This document shows positions 47,090-56,640 of a stretch of 64,000 nt of DNA, one piece after another (the first letter of the stretch is position 1; each line of letters begins with the position of its first letter). Below the pieces are notes generated by a model, which made no database searches, was not told where the DNA came from, and worked only from the letters and a program-made list of their open reading frames with translations. The DNA comes from Podocnemis expansa (Eukaryota > Chordata > Testudines > Podocnemididae), in contig ML682067.1 of NCBI GenBank assembly GCA_007922195.1, forward strand, positions 6,034,466 through 6,098,465. The letters are read 5' to 3'. The position numbers and the translations under genes were made by a program.

Positions 47090-47618
47090 CAGGGGTGAAT
47101 TAAGGCAGGGCTATAGAGGCTGCAGCCTCTGGTCCCAGCCTAAAGGGGGGCCCCGTGCCTCTCCAAAAATCTGGCCCTGGCCTGAGTGGCTCTACATCAG
47201 CCAGCCTGGGGGCAAGACAGAAGTGTGGCAGATTGTGGCCTCTGGTCTGCCTTCCTGCAGCAGCACTTACCTGTGGGGCTTCCCAGCAGTCCCTGAGCAG
47301 TGCTGGCCTGCACTTCTCCCCCCCGCCCCCCAACAGCCCCCTGCAGCAGTGCAGGTCTGTGGCCTCTTCCCATTGCCCCCCCCACCCCCACAGCAGTGCC
47401 GGCTGCAGCTCCTCCTCATCTCTTGCAGCAGCATCACCTGGCCGCAACCCTCCCAAGTCCCCTCTGCCAGAGCAGCTGGGGCCATGAACCCCCTGACTTT
47501 ACCTGCTAGGATGGGGGGGGGTCTGAGCACCCTGCTCCCATGGCAATGGGAGAGAAGTGGAGAAGGGCCCCAACACAGGTGGGCAGCCTGGGCCTCCCCA
47601 GGCCTTGATCTGACCCTG
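47090..47618. mobile_element. Non-autonomous hAT element, 529 bp
   Basis: Ends CAGGGGTGAATTAAGGCAGG and (rc right) CAGGGTCAGATCAAGGCCTG; 8-bp flanks ATAAATAT (47082-47089) and GTAAATAT (47619-47626), seven of eight identical. GC-rich inside with a degenerate repeat of CAGCAGTGC-type words. Frames on both strands (up to 235 codons, running past its ends) have no recognisable domain. Confidence 0.75.
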
Positions 47619-47821
47619 GTAAATATTATCTTTCAGACATTGGAAGAATGGAGGCTAATATAAGCCAAATATCTCTAACAACCTCTTCCAGACACTCACT
47701 CTGGTGAAGCAAATACCTTTGATCCTGTACTGAGGGGTATGAGCATGACCATAAAGAAATCCAAGAAGTTTCAGTTCGTGACTAAACTCTAATATCCTCT
47801 AGTTTAGAGAGTTGCATGCTG

Positions 47822-48005
47822 CCAAGTTCCAAAAGGGTAGCCATGTTAGTCTAGTCCAGCAAAACAAACAAGGAGTCCTGTGGCACTTTTAAAGACTAAC
47901 ACATTTATTTACTGCATGAGCTTTCATGGGAGAAAATCCCACTTTGTCAGATGCTTGAAGATGGGGTGCTGACAGTAAGTGCCACCAGACTCCTTTTTTG
48001 TTTTA
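47822..48005. mobile_element. Hammerhead-type retroelement, partial inverted dimer
   Basis: The minus part runs from CCAAGTTCCAAAAGGGTAGC to CAGATGCTTGAAG (47961). After about 20 bp the plus-strand tail AAGTGCCACCAGACTCC TTTTTTGTTTT follows, so this is a third inverted arrangement. In the minus part the core reads CTGACAA, a broken catalytic motif. Confidence 0.6.
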
Positions 48006-48699
48006 GTTTAGGAAGATGTTCCATGAGAAATAAGCAGCATGGAACAAGGAATGAAGGTGATTTTAAAGAAACAGAGGATTGAATGGGTGAGGCTGTCATT
48101 ACTGGGTAGAGAGGAAAGGTTCAAGTAATAAGAAATAAGAGTGAACAAAGAGACACAACGGAACTGCAACGGGCCTTGACTGTGAAGACAAGAAGCTTGA
48201 ACTTGATGTGATGGAAGAGGAGAAGCAATGGACAGGCTGATTTAGTCGGAGGTATAGAAGAAAATTGATATTGTGCTGTGGTACTTCCATTTTGTATAGA
48301 ACAGTGGTGTGGAGGTATATCTCTGATCACCCAAAAAGCCATATACAGAAATTGAATAATGAGGGTTCCAAAAAGAGATCTGGCTGTCTGGACATTAAAA
48401 AAGATCAACCCTTAAAAATGTTATTTTTGTGGTAGAAGCACACAATCTGGATGCAGCCTCATGGAAGGGATATGAGAAAGAGCTATGTGGCATTCTCTGG
48501 ATTTAGGGGACCATTTATGATATTTCATATCAATATTTCATAACTGCAATAATCAATATGAGCTATGCCATGTTTGGTACCAACAGAAAGGTTAGGTTTT
48601 GCTGGGAATGATTATATAGGTTTACATATAGGTGTTTTATTCTTGTTTGTTTTGTTATATCTGTTATTTCAATTTATATGATTCTGGGAAACTCCCCAG
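48006..48699. other. Unassigned DNA
   Basis: No gene or repeat recognised. Confidence 0.45.
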
Positions 48700-49320
48700 A
48701 CAGGATGCCTACAGCCATTGTCTCCTTAATGGTCCATTAAGGAAACTGCAGGTACAATGGGACTAGGGAGAAACCTGTTCAGTAAGTCACCAAGACAGGC
48801 TACATGTTTCAACTCCATTTGGATTTGTAAAAACTCTACACAGGATGTGTAAGGCCAGAGATGATAAAAGCAGCTGCTTGCATCTCCATTTTGTCTTCAG
48901 TCTTCAGCTAACACCTATCTCTGGATCTATTCATCTGAATCTGAGGAAAAGACTGAGGCCCACGCAGGTGTTGGGTGTCTACCAGAAGAACTGAAGAAGC
49001 CTGCAAACTCCAAATTTTTCCAAGGACTTGGTTTACATGCACTCTAAATCACTGTATGTATGTGATTTGCTCTGATCGTTCAATATCTTTCATATTATGT
49101 TTCTATCCTTTTCATAATAAACCTCTTTAGTTTTAGTTACTAGAGGATTGACTGGCAGCATGGGATTTGGGTAAGATCCAGACCTGTATTGTTGAGTGTA
49201 ATGTGGATGGCTATTTGGGGTCAGGAGAAACCTTTTTGAATAAAGAAGTTGGAGTTTTAAGCAACTTCTCTCTTTACCAAAGCCAGTGGTAGTTTGGGGA
49301 CCAGTAGCTGCAATGCAATA
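48700..49320 (+). mobile_element. Possible LTR-like repeat
   Basis: A TATA-like GATAAAAGCAG (about 48869), then CCATTTTGTCTTCAGTC, and a poly(A) signal AATAAAC (about 49117) followed by TTTAGTTACTAGAGGATTGG-type sequence that I associate with a turtle retroelement LTR. I could not find terminal dinucleotides with a target duplication. Confidence 0.35.
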
Positions 49321-50214
49321 AAGGGAAAATGTTTGTATTCTGTTGATGCTTCTTGGTAACCAGTATGGGGAGTCCGAAGCATGATTTATTGCTGATCGAG
49401 AGTCTGGCTTCAATGCTTCCCATTAATGTTTTTGAGAGTTTGCCTCTCATTTTTGCAGGTTACCCTGATATTTGCATAGTTAGATGGTTATCTCAGCAGG
49501 CCTGGGTCCAAGCTGAAGATTTCTCCAGGTTGTTATGAGACAGGGAGGATTTGGTGTTGACAGTAGCAAACATCAGACTATCCCTGATAACTTTGGGCAA
49601 ATGTTCACCTTTTTATTGGTTTGTACTGTGTATGTGGGGCCTCATATTTCATGCTTCTCCTTCCTTTTAGTCTACTGGATGACTTTAGAAAAAAGTAACA
49701 TAAATTTATTTTTTATGGCTACTTCCATGCCCTGCCCCTGTGGTCTGTTTTTCTTGTTTCTCTTACATCTTGGGGTGAGAGGCGGGGAAGGAACTACTTA
49801 AAAGTGCTTTGGGGCTTTTTATCCATGCACTCTTCATTCCTTTCTTCTCTTTTTTGAGTCTCTATCTCAGTGTAGCCAGTCTCACATGCATATTAGAAAC
49901 ATTTATTTTCAATTTGATTCAGTGATCATCTTTCTTGGAACAGTTGCTGACATTTCAGTTGCTCTGTTGGATCTTCTGCCTGTGGAAGGAGTTTGGTTCT
50001 CTTGCTGGCTCAGAAAGACTCTCTTTTAATTATCTATGCAGAGAGAGAGAGTTACAAATCACCTTAGTGTTCAATGCAGGGGTAATAAACTGTTCTTCTC
50101 TTTATTGTATGAGTAAAGGGAAGCAGAACAGTGCTTTGTCTGGACTGATGGAGCTGTCACCGTCATCTTAATTGAGCCCAGTAAACAGGAAGATCAAATG
50201 CAAACACCTGGGAA
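49321..50214. other. Mostly unassigned DNA
   Basis: No gene recognised. 50075-50180 (AGGGGTAATAAACTG, TTATTGTATGAGTAAAGGG) is a partial third copy of the repeat at 12871 and 13425. Confidence 0.45.
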
Positions 50215-50222
50215 AGCTAGAG

Positions 50223-50785
50223 CAGGCTTGTCCAATCTGTGGCTCAGGAACTGAACCCTAGTCCACCAAGGGCTTTCATCTGGCCCACAGAGTGCTGCCG
50301 AAAGAGCCTGAGAGCTGGGGTTGGCCAGGGCCCTTGTGAAGTTTCCACCCTGCACACAGCTGCAGGGAGGCATTGCCTGGCTGGAGAGCTATTCAGGGAC
50401 TAGATTTCCCTGAGCAGTGCTTGCCAAAGAGTAAGGAGAGCAAAGTTGGTAGGCTCACTGTCAGGAAGTAGCTGAGTCCTGCCACCCAGCTGCTCTGCTC
50501 CCCCCACCTCACCCTTCTTCCCCTCCACTCTTCTGCCATGCTCCCCTGTCCCACCTTGCTCCCCACTCTCTGCCTTGCTGCCTCACACAGGCACCCTGCC
50601 CCCCTTTTCCTGTGTACACAGTGCAAGCAAAAGAAATGCCAAATATCACACTAGTTATTATTTTATTAAAGTTTATTAATAAGATTGATTTGTGTGTCTT
50701 ATCTATCAAAACTTTTCTCACCAGTCCCCTGATGGAGACAAGAATTGCAAGGTGGCCCCTCACCCAAAAATGTTGGACACTCCTT
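50223..50785. mobile_element. Non-autonomous hAT element, 563 bp
   Basis: Left end CAGGCTTGTCCAATCTGTGG, right end (rc) AAGGAGTGTCCAACATTTTT, of the GTGTCCAA class seen in many vertebrate hAT elements. 8-bp flanks AGCTAGAG (50215-50222) and AGCTATAG (50786-50793), seven of eight identical. No transposase frame. Confidence 0.7.
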
Positions 50786-50792
50786 AGCTATA

Positions 50793-51548
50793 GGCTGTGT
50801 TCACACACAGAGGGCTTGTTTTGAAACAAGAGGTTTCCAAACAAGCTGTTTCAAAATAAATGGTTATTTTGAAACACCTTATTTCCAAAGACAAAAAAGG
50901 TGTCTTGGAAATAAGGGAGCGAAATAGCAAGTCCACAGTGTGGACATGCTATTTCGCTTGGGGAGGGGACTGAAGACACCCACGGGGTGAAGCAGAGGGG
51001 CGCCTCACCCCGCGGGTGTCTGCAAGGGGCTCCAGGCACCTGGGGGGGTGAAGCGCACCCAGGTGCCTCACCCCGCAGGTGTCTGCAGGGGCTGCGCTTC
51101 ACCCCAGGGGTGTCTGCAGCCCCTGCAGATGCTCGTGGGGTGAGGCGCCTGGCTGCGCTTCACCCCGCGGGTGCCTGCAGTCCCCCTCTGCTGGCCAAGG
51201 AATGCCCCTCAGCACCCTGGCCAGGGTGCTGAGGGTTCCCTGGCCAGGATGCTGAGGGGGCAGCCCTTCCTCCCAGGGTGCTTAGCACCCTGGGAGGAAG
51301 GGTCAAATGCTGTTTCAAAACAGCCATTGTTTTGAAACAGCATGTCCCGTTGGCGTTTTGAAACGAGCTGTTTCGAAACAACGCTGTTTCGATGGGAAAT
51401 CAGGTTTAAGCCATTTCAGAGAAACGGCTGCCATTTCGAAACAAGGGGTTTGCTTGTTTCGAAATGGCCATGCATCGTGTGGCCATGGCAATTCTTATTT
51501 TGAAACAACCTCGTTGTTTCGAAATGAGAATGCTGTGTGAACACACCC
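50793..51548. mobile_element. Harbinger-type foldback MITE 8
   Basis: Ends GGCTGTGTTCACACACA and (rc right) GGGTGTGTTCACACAGC with a perfect ATA duplication (50790-50792, 51549-51551). Arms of GTTTCAAAAC/GTTTCGAAAC units. The core (50960-51300) is GC-rich with repeated GGTGTCTGCAGGGGCTGC and TTCACCCC words in both orientations. It sits in the target duplication of the hAT element just upstream. Confidence 0.85.
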
Positions 51549-51551
51549 ATA

Positions 51552-52289
51552 GTGTTTGGACACAAGTGTCCCTGCTTGGAGGTGTGCCTCTGTTTAGGCA
51601 TGGTTTAGCTGTCCCCTCCTCTCTGTTCAAAGATAAATCTAATGAAAGCTCCATTAGGAGTCATTTATTAAGTGATCACTAGAGCTGAACTCACTTGTTG
51701 TGGGATATTTTGAGCTCTGTGAGGATACACAAATGTGGCTCCAGATCTGATCAGTTTCAGTATGTATCTGATCTGCGAGCCACATGATAGGTTTTATATG
51801 TATCCACATCCACACTGCCCCCACCTCGCAGCAGCTCCTGGTCTGAGGATAGGAGCAGAGCATTTGGCTAGGTGCGTGCCTGCCTGTCTGTGCTCCTCTG
51901 GAGCATAACTAATTTCTTAGCATAACTAAGAAAGCAGGGGCTTAATAAATATGCCCACGCTGTTATTTTTATTGTAAACATACATTTTATACAAAGTCGT
52001 AGGGTCCTGGTGCAACTGCCATGACAGCACAAGGTGATGGTGTCCATTGTTGATGGATGATAGGATGGTCAGTGAAGTAGAGAGTGGGTGGAAGGGCAGC
52101 TAGTGGATGCAGGAAGTGACTGGCAGCGTGACCAGCAAGTGACAGGAGTGCCAAAATAGTGGAGTGAAAAAAGGATCTTCTTTCATTCCTATATGCCCCC
52201 AACAAGGGATGTGAAGTCAACTCTCCACCTGCACCTCTGAACTTTGGGTCTGCAATATGAACAACTATGAGTGTGGTGCTGTGAGCGGA
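51552..52289. other. Unassigned DNA
   Basis: No gene or clear repeat recognised; the last part may belong to the LTR-like repeat that follows. Confidence 0.4.
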
Positions 52290-52883
52290 GTGGCACATTT
52301 GAGAAACTTCTGGTTGCTGGACCTAAGAAACTGAGGCAAATGGAAACTGCTCCACATACTCTAGGGTATGTTCATGGTTTTATGCTTGTGAATCCTGCTT
52401 CTGACATTTTCCCAGATTTATGGTGGGTCACTTTCTATTTTTATTAGAATTTCCTTTTCTACACTGAGTCCTGGTCTACATTGACAATGAATGTTGATGT
52501 AACACCACTTACATCGACACCTAAAGCATGTGTCTCCACTGGCTAGTCAGTCATATCAAGGTAAATCACTCTGAAATGTGACTTAATAAAACCATCCCTG
52601 CAAATGCTGTAGTGCTGAGGTCAATTTTAGAGTTTGAATTGCTGTTTGTGCAGGAAAAGTGCCACACAAGATGATATTGTTGGTGTTTGTGTGCTATCCT
52701 GTAAGTCCTTGTTTTGAACACATTAGATATTTGTGTGCTTATATACTATAACCATGTGAACAGGACATAGCTTCTCCCTTCAAGCCCTGGGAAATTGTGA
52801 ATTCCCATTTCCTGTTTGGTCAGCATGGCGTGAGCTTGGTAGCTGAATTGCTCATGGCAATGCCATGCTCCAAATGTTTTCCA

Positions 52884-53585
52884 GCATGGAGTCAGTCTGA
52901 GGTCTTGTATCTCATTGGCCTGTGGAGTGAGGAGTCTGTTCTTACTCAGCCTTGAGCCAGCAAAAGAAATCATGATGTTTACAGATGATATCACAGGGCA
53001 TGGTTGAGAAGGACCACAACAGGGAAGTACAGCAGTGCTGCATTAAAATCAAAGAGCTGTGGCAGGCATATCAGCAGAGTAGGGTGACAGTCATTCTGAC
53101 TCCTGGCTGAAGATGTTTATGCGGAGCTGCATGTTATTCTTAGCAGTGACCCCACCACTGTGCCACCATACAGCATCAATACCTCCAAGGAATCAGAAAC
53201 CAGGATAAAGAAAGGTTACCTCATAGAGGTTGCAGTATGACCTGATCCCATGTCTTACTCTCCCCTGCATTTGTTTTCATCCAATTCTGTAAGTTCTCCC
53301 TCTTCAAAGAGTCTGATGAAGTGTGATATTCTCCCACAAAAGCTCATGTGATAAATAAATCTGTTAGTCTTTAAGTGCCACAAGACTCCTTGCTTTTTTT
53401 TGCTCTACTACACTAACATAGCTGCCCCTTTAGAACTTCCCATAGAGGAGGATGAGGAGAACAAGAGGCAGGAAAATGAAATGTTCATTCTCCCTCACAA
53501 TCAGGACCTGTTTGTCACTCCAGAGGAGCCCAGCCAAGTTCAGGATGGAGTCAGTGACTGAGATGCCAGGGAAGGCACATCTGGT
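52884..53585 (+). pseudogene. Harbinger Myb/SANT-like protein, broken
   Basis: Three collinear blocks match the Myb/SANT (trihelix-like) protein of Harbinger elements. The first (52884-52980) has the SANT helix AWSQSEVLYLIGLWSEESVL and then an in-frame TGA. The second (about 53006-53075) reads EKDHNREVQQCCIKIKELWQ and goes on to AYQQSR. The third is in another frame (about 53108-53205): VYAELHVILSSDPTTVPP. After the hammerhead-type insertion (53303-53440) an acidic tail follows (EEDEENKRQENEMF, DLFVTPEEPSQ, to 53585). In active elements this protein binds DNA and helps the transposase enter the nucleus and find the ends. Stops, frameshifts and the insertion make it a pseudogene. Confidence 0.75.
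53303..53440 (+). mobile_element. Hammerhead-type retroelement inside the Harbinger fossil
   Basis: CTTCAAAGAGTCTGATGAAG through AAAGCTCATGTGATAAATA and TTAGTCTTTAAGTGCCAC to CTGCCCCTTTAGAACTT. CTGATGA is kept; GAAA has become AAAA. It splits the Myb/SANT gene, so it came after the Harbinger insertion. Confidence 0.75.
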
Positions 53586-53619
53586 GAATGCATTTATCTG
53601 AGAGGCACATACATTACTG

Positions 53620-54690
53620 CTGCTGTTTGTGAAACCAGGTTTTCAGTGTTTCCTTGATACAAAGCACTCTGTAAGTCACTCGGGCCCTAACTCACACTGA
53701 CATCTGGCTGCTCAAAATTTGCAGCCAGCCTATCAGCCTCTGTTACTTAACCCTGGGGGAACTTTTCTATGTTTGTTTCACACAAATTATGGAGCACACA
53801 GCAAGCCATATTTGTATGGCTTTTTTTTGCCCTGAAGTCAAGCCTCCTCTACCTCCCTTTAAAACACCCAAATGCACATTCCACACCCATTGTGCACTTG
53901 CTGAGCCTATTATTGAAATGTTCCTTTTCGGTGTCCAGATGCCCAGTGTAGGGCTCCATTAGTCATGGGAGTAAGGGGTAGGCAGGATCCCCCAGGATCA
54001 CTATTGGCATTTTATCATTCCCAGTATTTACATGTTGGTCATGGAAGAAAGAGCCTGCATGCATCTTTTTGAACAGATTGGGGTTCCTAAAGATGTGCAT
54101 GTCATGTACCTTTCCAGATCACTCTACAATGATGTCAGTCAAATTTTCCTTGTAATCAACAAGGGCCTGTAAGACCATTGAGAAGTATTCCTCATGGTTT
54201 CTGTACTCTGTGGCAAGGTGGCCCAGAGCTAAAATATGAATGTGTGTCCTATCTATGTCCCCCACAATTTGGGAACCCCAGTGTTGCAAACCTATCCAAT
54301 ATATCCTGCATATTTCCCAAAGTCACTCCCACAGCTGAAGTCTATTAATGGCCCTGCACACTTGCATCAGAGCAGATCCCATGGTGTATTTCTCCACTCT
54401 GAATTGATTTCCAACTGGTAACTGCATGGGGTTGCTAGTTTCCGCAGAGTGATGGCCATTCACTTCTTCAGTGTCAGAGCTTGTCTCAAGTTCTTTCATT
54501 CCGGGGGAGAGCTCTTTGCAAAGTTTAAGGAAAGTAGCTTACTACATACAAAAGCTCTGTATCCACTGCTCACCATCCCCCATGGTCCACATGATGCAGT
54601 CCCACCAATCTGCATTTGTTTCCTGGACCCAGAACTCACGCTCCACTGACTATAAATAATGTGTGAGCCTGCAGCAAGAGAGAATTGTCT
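53620..54690 (-). pseudogene. PIF/Harbinger DDE transposase, broken
   Basis: Translated in reverse it is collinear with the HARBI1-like transposase. The N-terminal part has WWDCIMWTMGDGEQWIQSF (about 54600) and VGNQFRVEKYTMGSALMQV (about 54370-54430). The catalytic part has IDRTHIHILA, EYRNHEEYFSMVLQALVDY, KVHDMHIFRNPNLF, ILGDPAYPLLP, EPYTGHLD, VECAFG and ACCVLHNLCE. The three acidic codons lie in one frame: Asp at 54251-54253, Asp at 53987-53989 and Glu at 53879-53881; the last two are 35 residues apart, as expected for this superfamily. At least three TGG tryptophan codons are now TGA or TAG, and further breaks separate the N-terminal blocks. In a live element the enzyme cuts the ends and inserts at three-base TWA-like targets. 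Confidence 0.85.
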
Positions 54691-55230
54691 CACTCTATTG
54701 CTTGTAGCCTTGTGGCCTCAGTAACAGTGGAATTTGCCACATTGTGGCTCCTGTTTTGCTGTTGAAAATACTGCAGGATAAGGTGTGAAGTGTTTGTAAT
54801 GCTCACAGTGAAAGTGCAGAGCTCCATGCCTCTTCATGAATGCAGCAGAGAAAAAGGGCATGAAAAAACATTTCCTGTTTGTGACAAAGAAGGGAGAGGG
54901 AAGGAGCACATTGCATCATTGGAGATCAACAGCCTTTCCACAAGCTGCTGCGTATAGGTGTACTGTGGGAGGATAGCTATCCATAGTGCACTGCTTTGAC
55001 TGTTGATTCAACAGTGACTAGTGGGGATGCAAAAGCCTGAAGCAGAGAACATGTTGTGATCCTACTCCTGTGACTGCCAAAATTTAGTGGATGAAAATTG
55101 ATTTAAAATAGAGCAACTTTGCTACACATTGTGGACATGGCCTCAGTCTCCATGTTTGTGGGACAGGAAGTATTACTTCTAGTGGTGCCCAAGGGGTCAT
55201 GGATAATTGTCCCAAGTTATAGCCTGGGAG

Positions 55231-55710
55231 CAGGGCCAGATTACATTTTATGCATCGCTAGGAACAGCATCTTCAGTGTGTCCCTCCCACTGCCGCCTAC
55301 AGGTGACTTTATGTCTCTTGTGAAGAGTGGGTAATGGAGGAGAGAGGGGCTGGCTGGGTCAGCTCTGCATGGAGTGGTGGGGATGGGGGAAAGAGTAAAT
55401 GGACAGGCCAGCTTCATGCAGGGGATGGGGTGTGAGGGAGAAGATTTATGGTGCCTGGTTAGGCCTGCTTCAGGCAGGGTAATATGCTCACCTCTGAGCT
55501 CCAGCCAAGGGATAAGGCTTCAAGGGGAAGAAGAGGAGTACAGGATGAGGGCAGAAGTTCTGCTCTTGTGCTTCCCCCCCCCAAAAAAAAATTTGGCAGC
55601 AGCCCATGAGTATGGGCCCTGTTGGCTTGTGTGCCACTGTTTAGGTGCCCCTAGAGTGCTGGCGCTCTACAGTATATGCCTATTGTGACTAATTGTAAGT
55701 TTGTCCCTAG
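55231..55710. mobile_element. hAT-type element in the LTR-like repeat
   Basis: Left end CAGGGCCAGATTACATTTTA, right end (rc) CTAGGGACAAACTTACAATT; the inside has the GCATCGCTAGGAACAGC and GGTGCCCCTAGAGTGC parts typical of a reptile hAT family. Removal restores the host LTR-like sequence. The 8-bp duplication is no longer clean, so ends may be off by one or two bases. Confidence 0.55.
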
Positions 55711-56564
55711 GGAAAAGCTCAAGCTGATTTTGCATTGTTCTGTCAAAAAGGAATCCCCGAGATATTAAATCCAGCTCTTGTTACTGACTCTGACTGGCCA
55801 AGCATTACATAGATAAGAGTAAGCAAGCTTGCAGGTGTTCAAAGGTCCTTCATCAGAATAATCAACATTGTGGGGGGTTAGGGTGGAACAGTATTTTAAT
55901 TCCCCTCAGACACTTACTGAGTTGATCTGAGTACTTCCATATTTTTAAAAATTGCAACATTTGTTGGCTTGCTGAGTGGTTAGTAATAAGATCAGCGTGA
56001 CAAGTCTGGACTTTCAGATTGCTAGTAATGTACTGGAAAATAAATAATTATTCCAATACCCACAGTGCTGTGACCCCTAAAATAAATCCTGTGTCCCTCC
56101 CCCCAACTCTTAAGGCCTTTTTGTCTTTCAGCTTATCTGCTTTAGCATCACTTGAAAGGAAATGTGGCAGTGGTGATGTGTGTGTATGTGTGTGGGCGAG
56201 GGGAATTACATCCTTGATAAGCAAACTTAGCAAGTGTACACCTCCATTTTCTCAAAGGAGTGTGTTTTGCCCTTAAGATAAGCATATGGCATGTTGAAGA
56301 GAGAGATTGCTAAAGCTGTCTTTCCTTCCCCAGGTTAAGCAAATTTAACAAGTGCACATTTTCACAGGATTACTATTTCTTCAGTGGTCCTCCTTCTCCA
56401 GTTTAATGTCTTATACCTGGAATTATTATACTGTCTGCTGATAGCTAAAACTTCTGCTTTTGTCCCCTGGCATTACTAACACTCAGACATAAATCAGTTT
56501 CACAACATAATCATAATATACCAAAACAGAAAATCATTGCTGAGCCAAATCCACAACTACTGTT

Positions 56565-56640
56565 AATCCATGTAGCTTCATTGACTTCAATATGGAAGTC
56601 ATCATTTAAATTAGCTGAGGATCTACCTCAAAATATTTCA
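56565..56640. repeat. Ancient palindromic repeat fragment
   Basis: TTCATTGACTTCAATATGGA centre with ATCATTTAAATTAGCTGAGG on the right, like the amniote palindrome ...TTGACTTCAATGG... GATTTACACCAGCTGAGG. Confidence 0.5.

Larger units (their letters stand above)
52468..55142. mobile_element. Fossil full-length Harbinger element, 2.7 kb
   Basis: Ends GTCCTGGTCTACATTG and (rc right) GGCCATGTCCACAATG (11 of 16 matching), flanked by TGA/TCA, in a host repeat that is restored when the element is removed. It carries both genes expected of an autonomous PIF/Harbinger element, placed tail to tail: a Myb/SANT-like gene on the + strand and a DDE transposase on the minus strand. Both are broken. A hammerhead-type copy lies inside it. 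Confidence 0.8.
52290..55812 (+). mobile_element. LTR-like repeat, copy C, twice interrupted
   Basis: The host repeat of 14637-15838 recurs in three pieces: 52290-52467 (TTCTGGTTGCTGGACCTAAG to TTTTCTACACTGA), 55143-55230 (TCAGTCTCCATGTTTGTGGG to AGCCTGGGAG) and 55711-55812 (GAAAAGCTCAAGCTG to GGCCAAGCATTACA). Joined end to end they match copies A and B, so a Harbinger and a hAT element split it. Confidence 0.65.

Noticed and set aside
46956..47663. 235-codon + strand frame
   Set aside because: It starts outside and ends outside a short non-autonomous hAT element, and has no domain; openness follows GC content.
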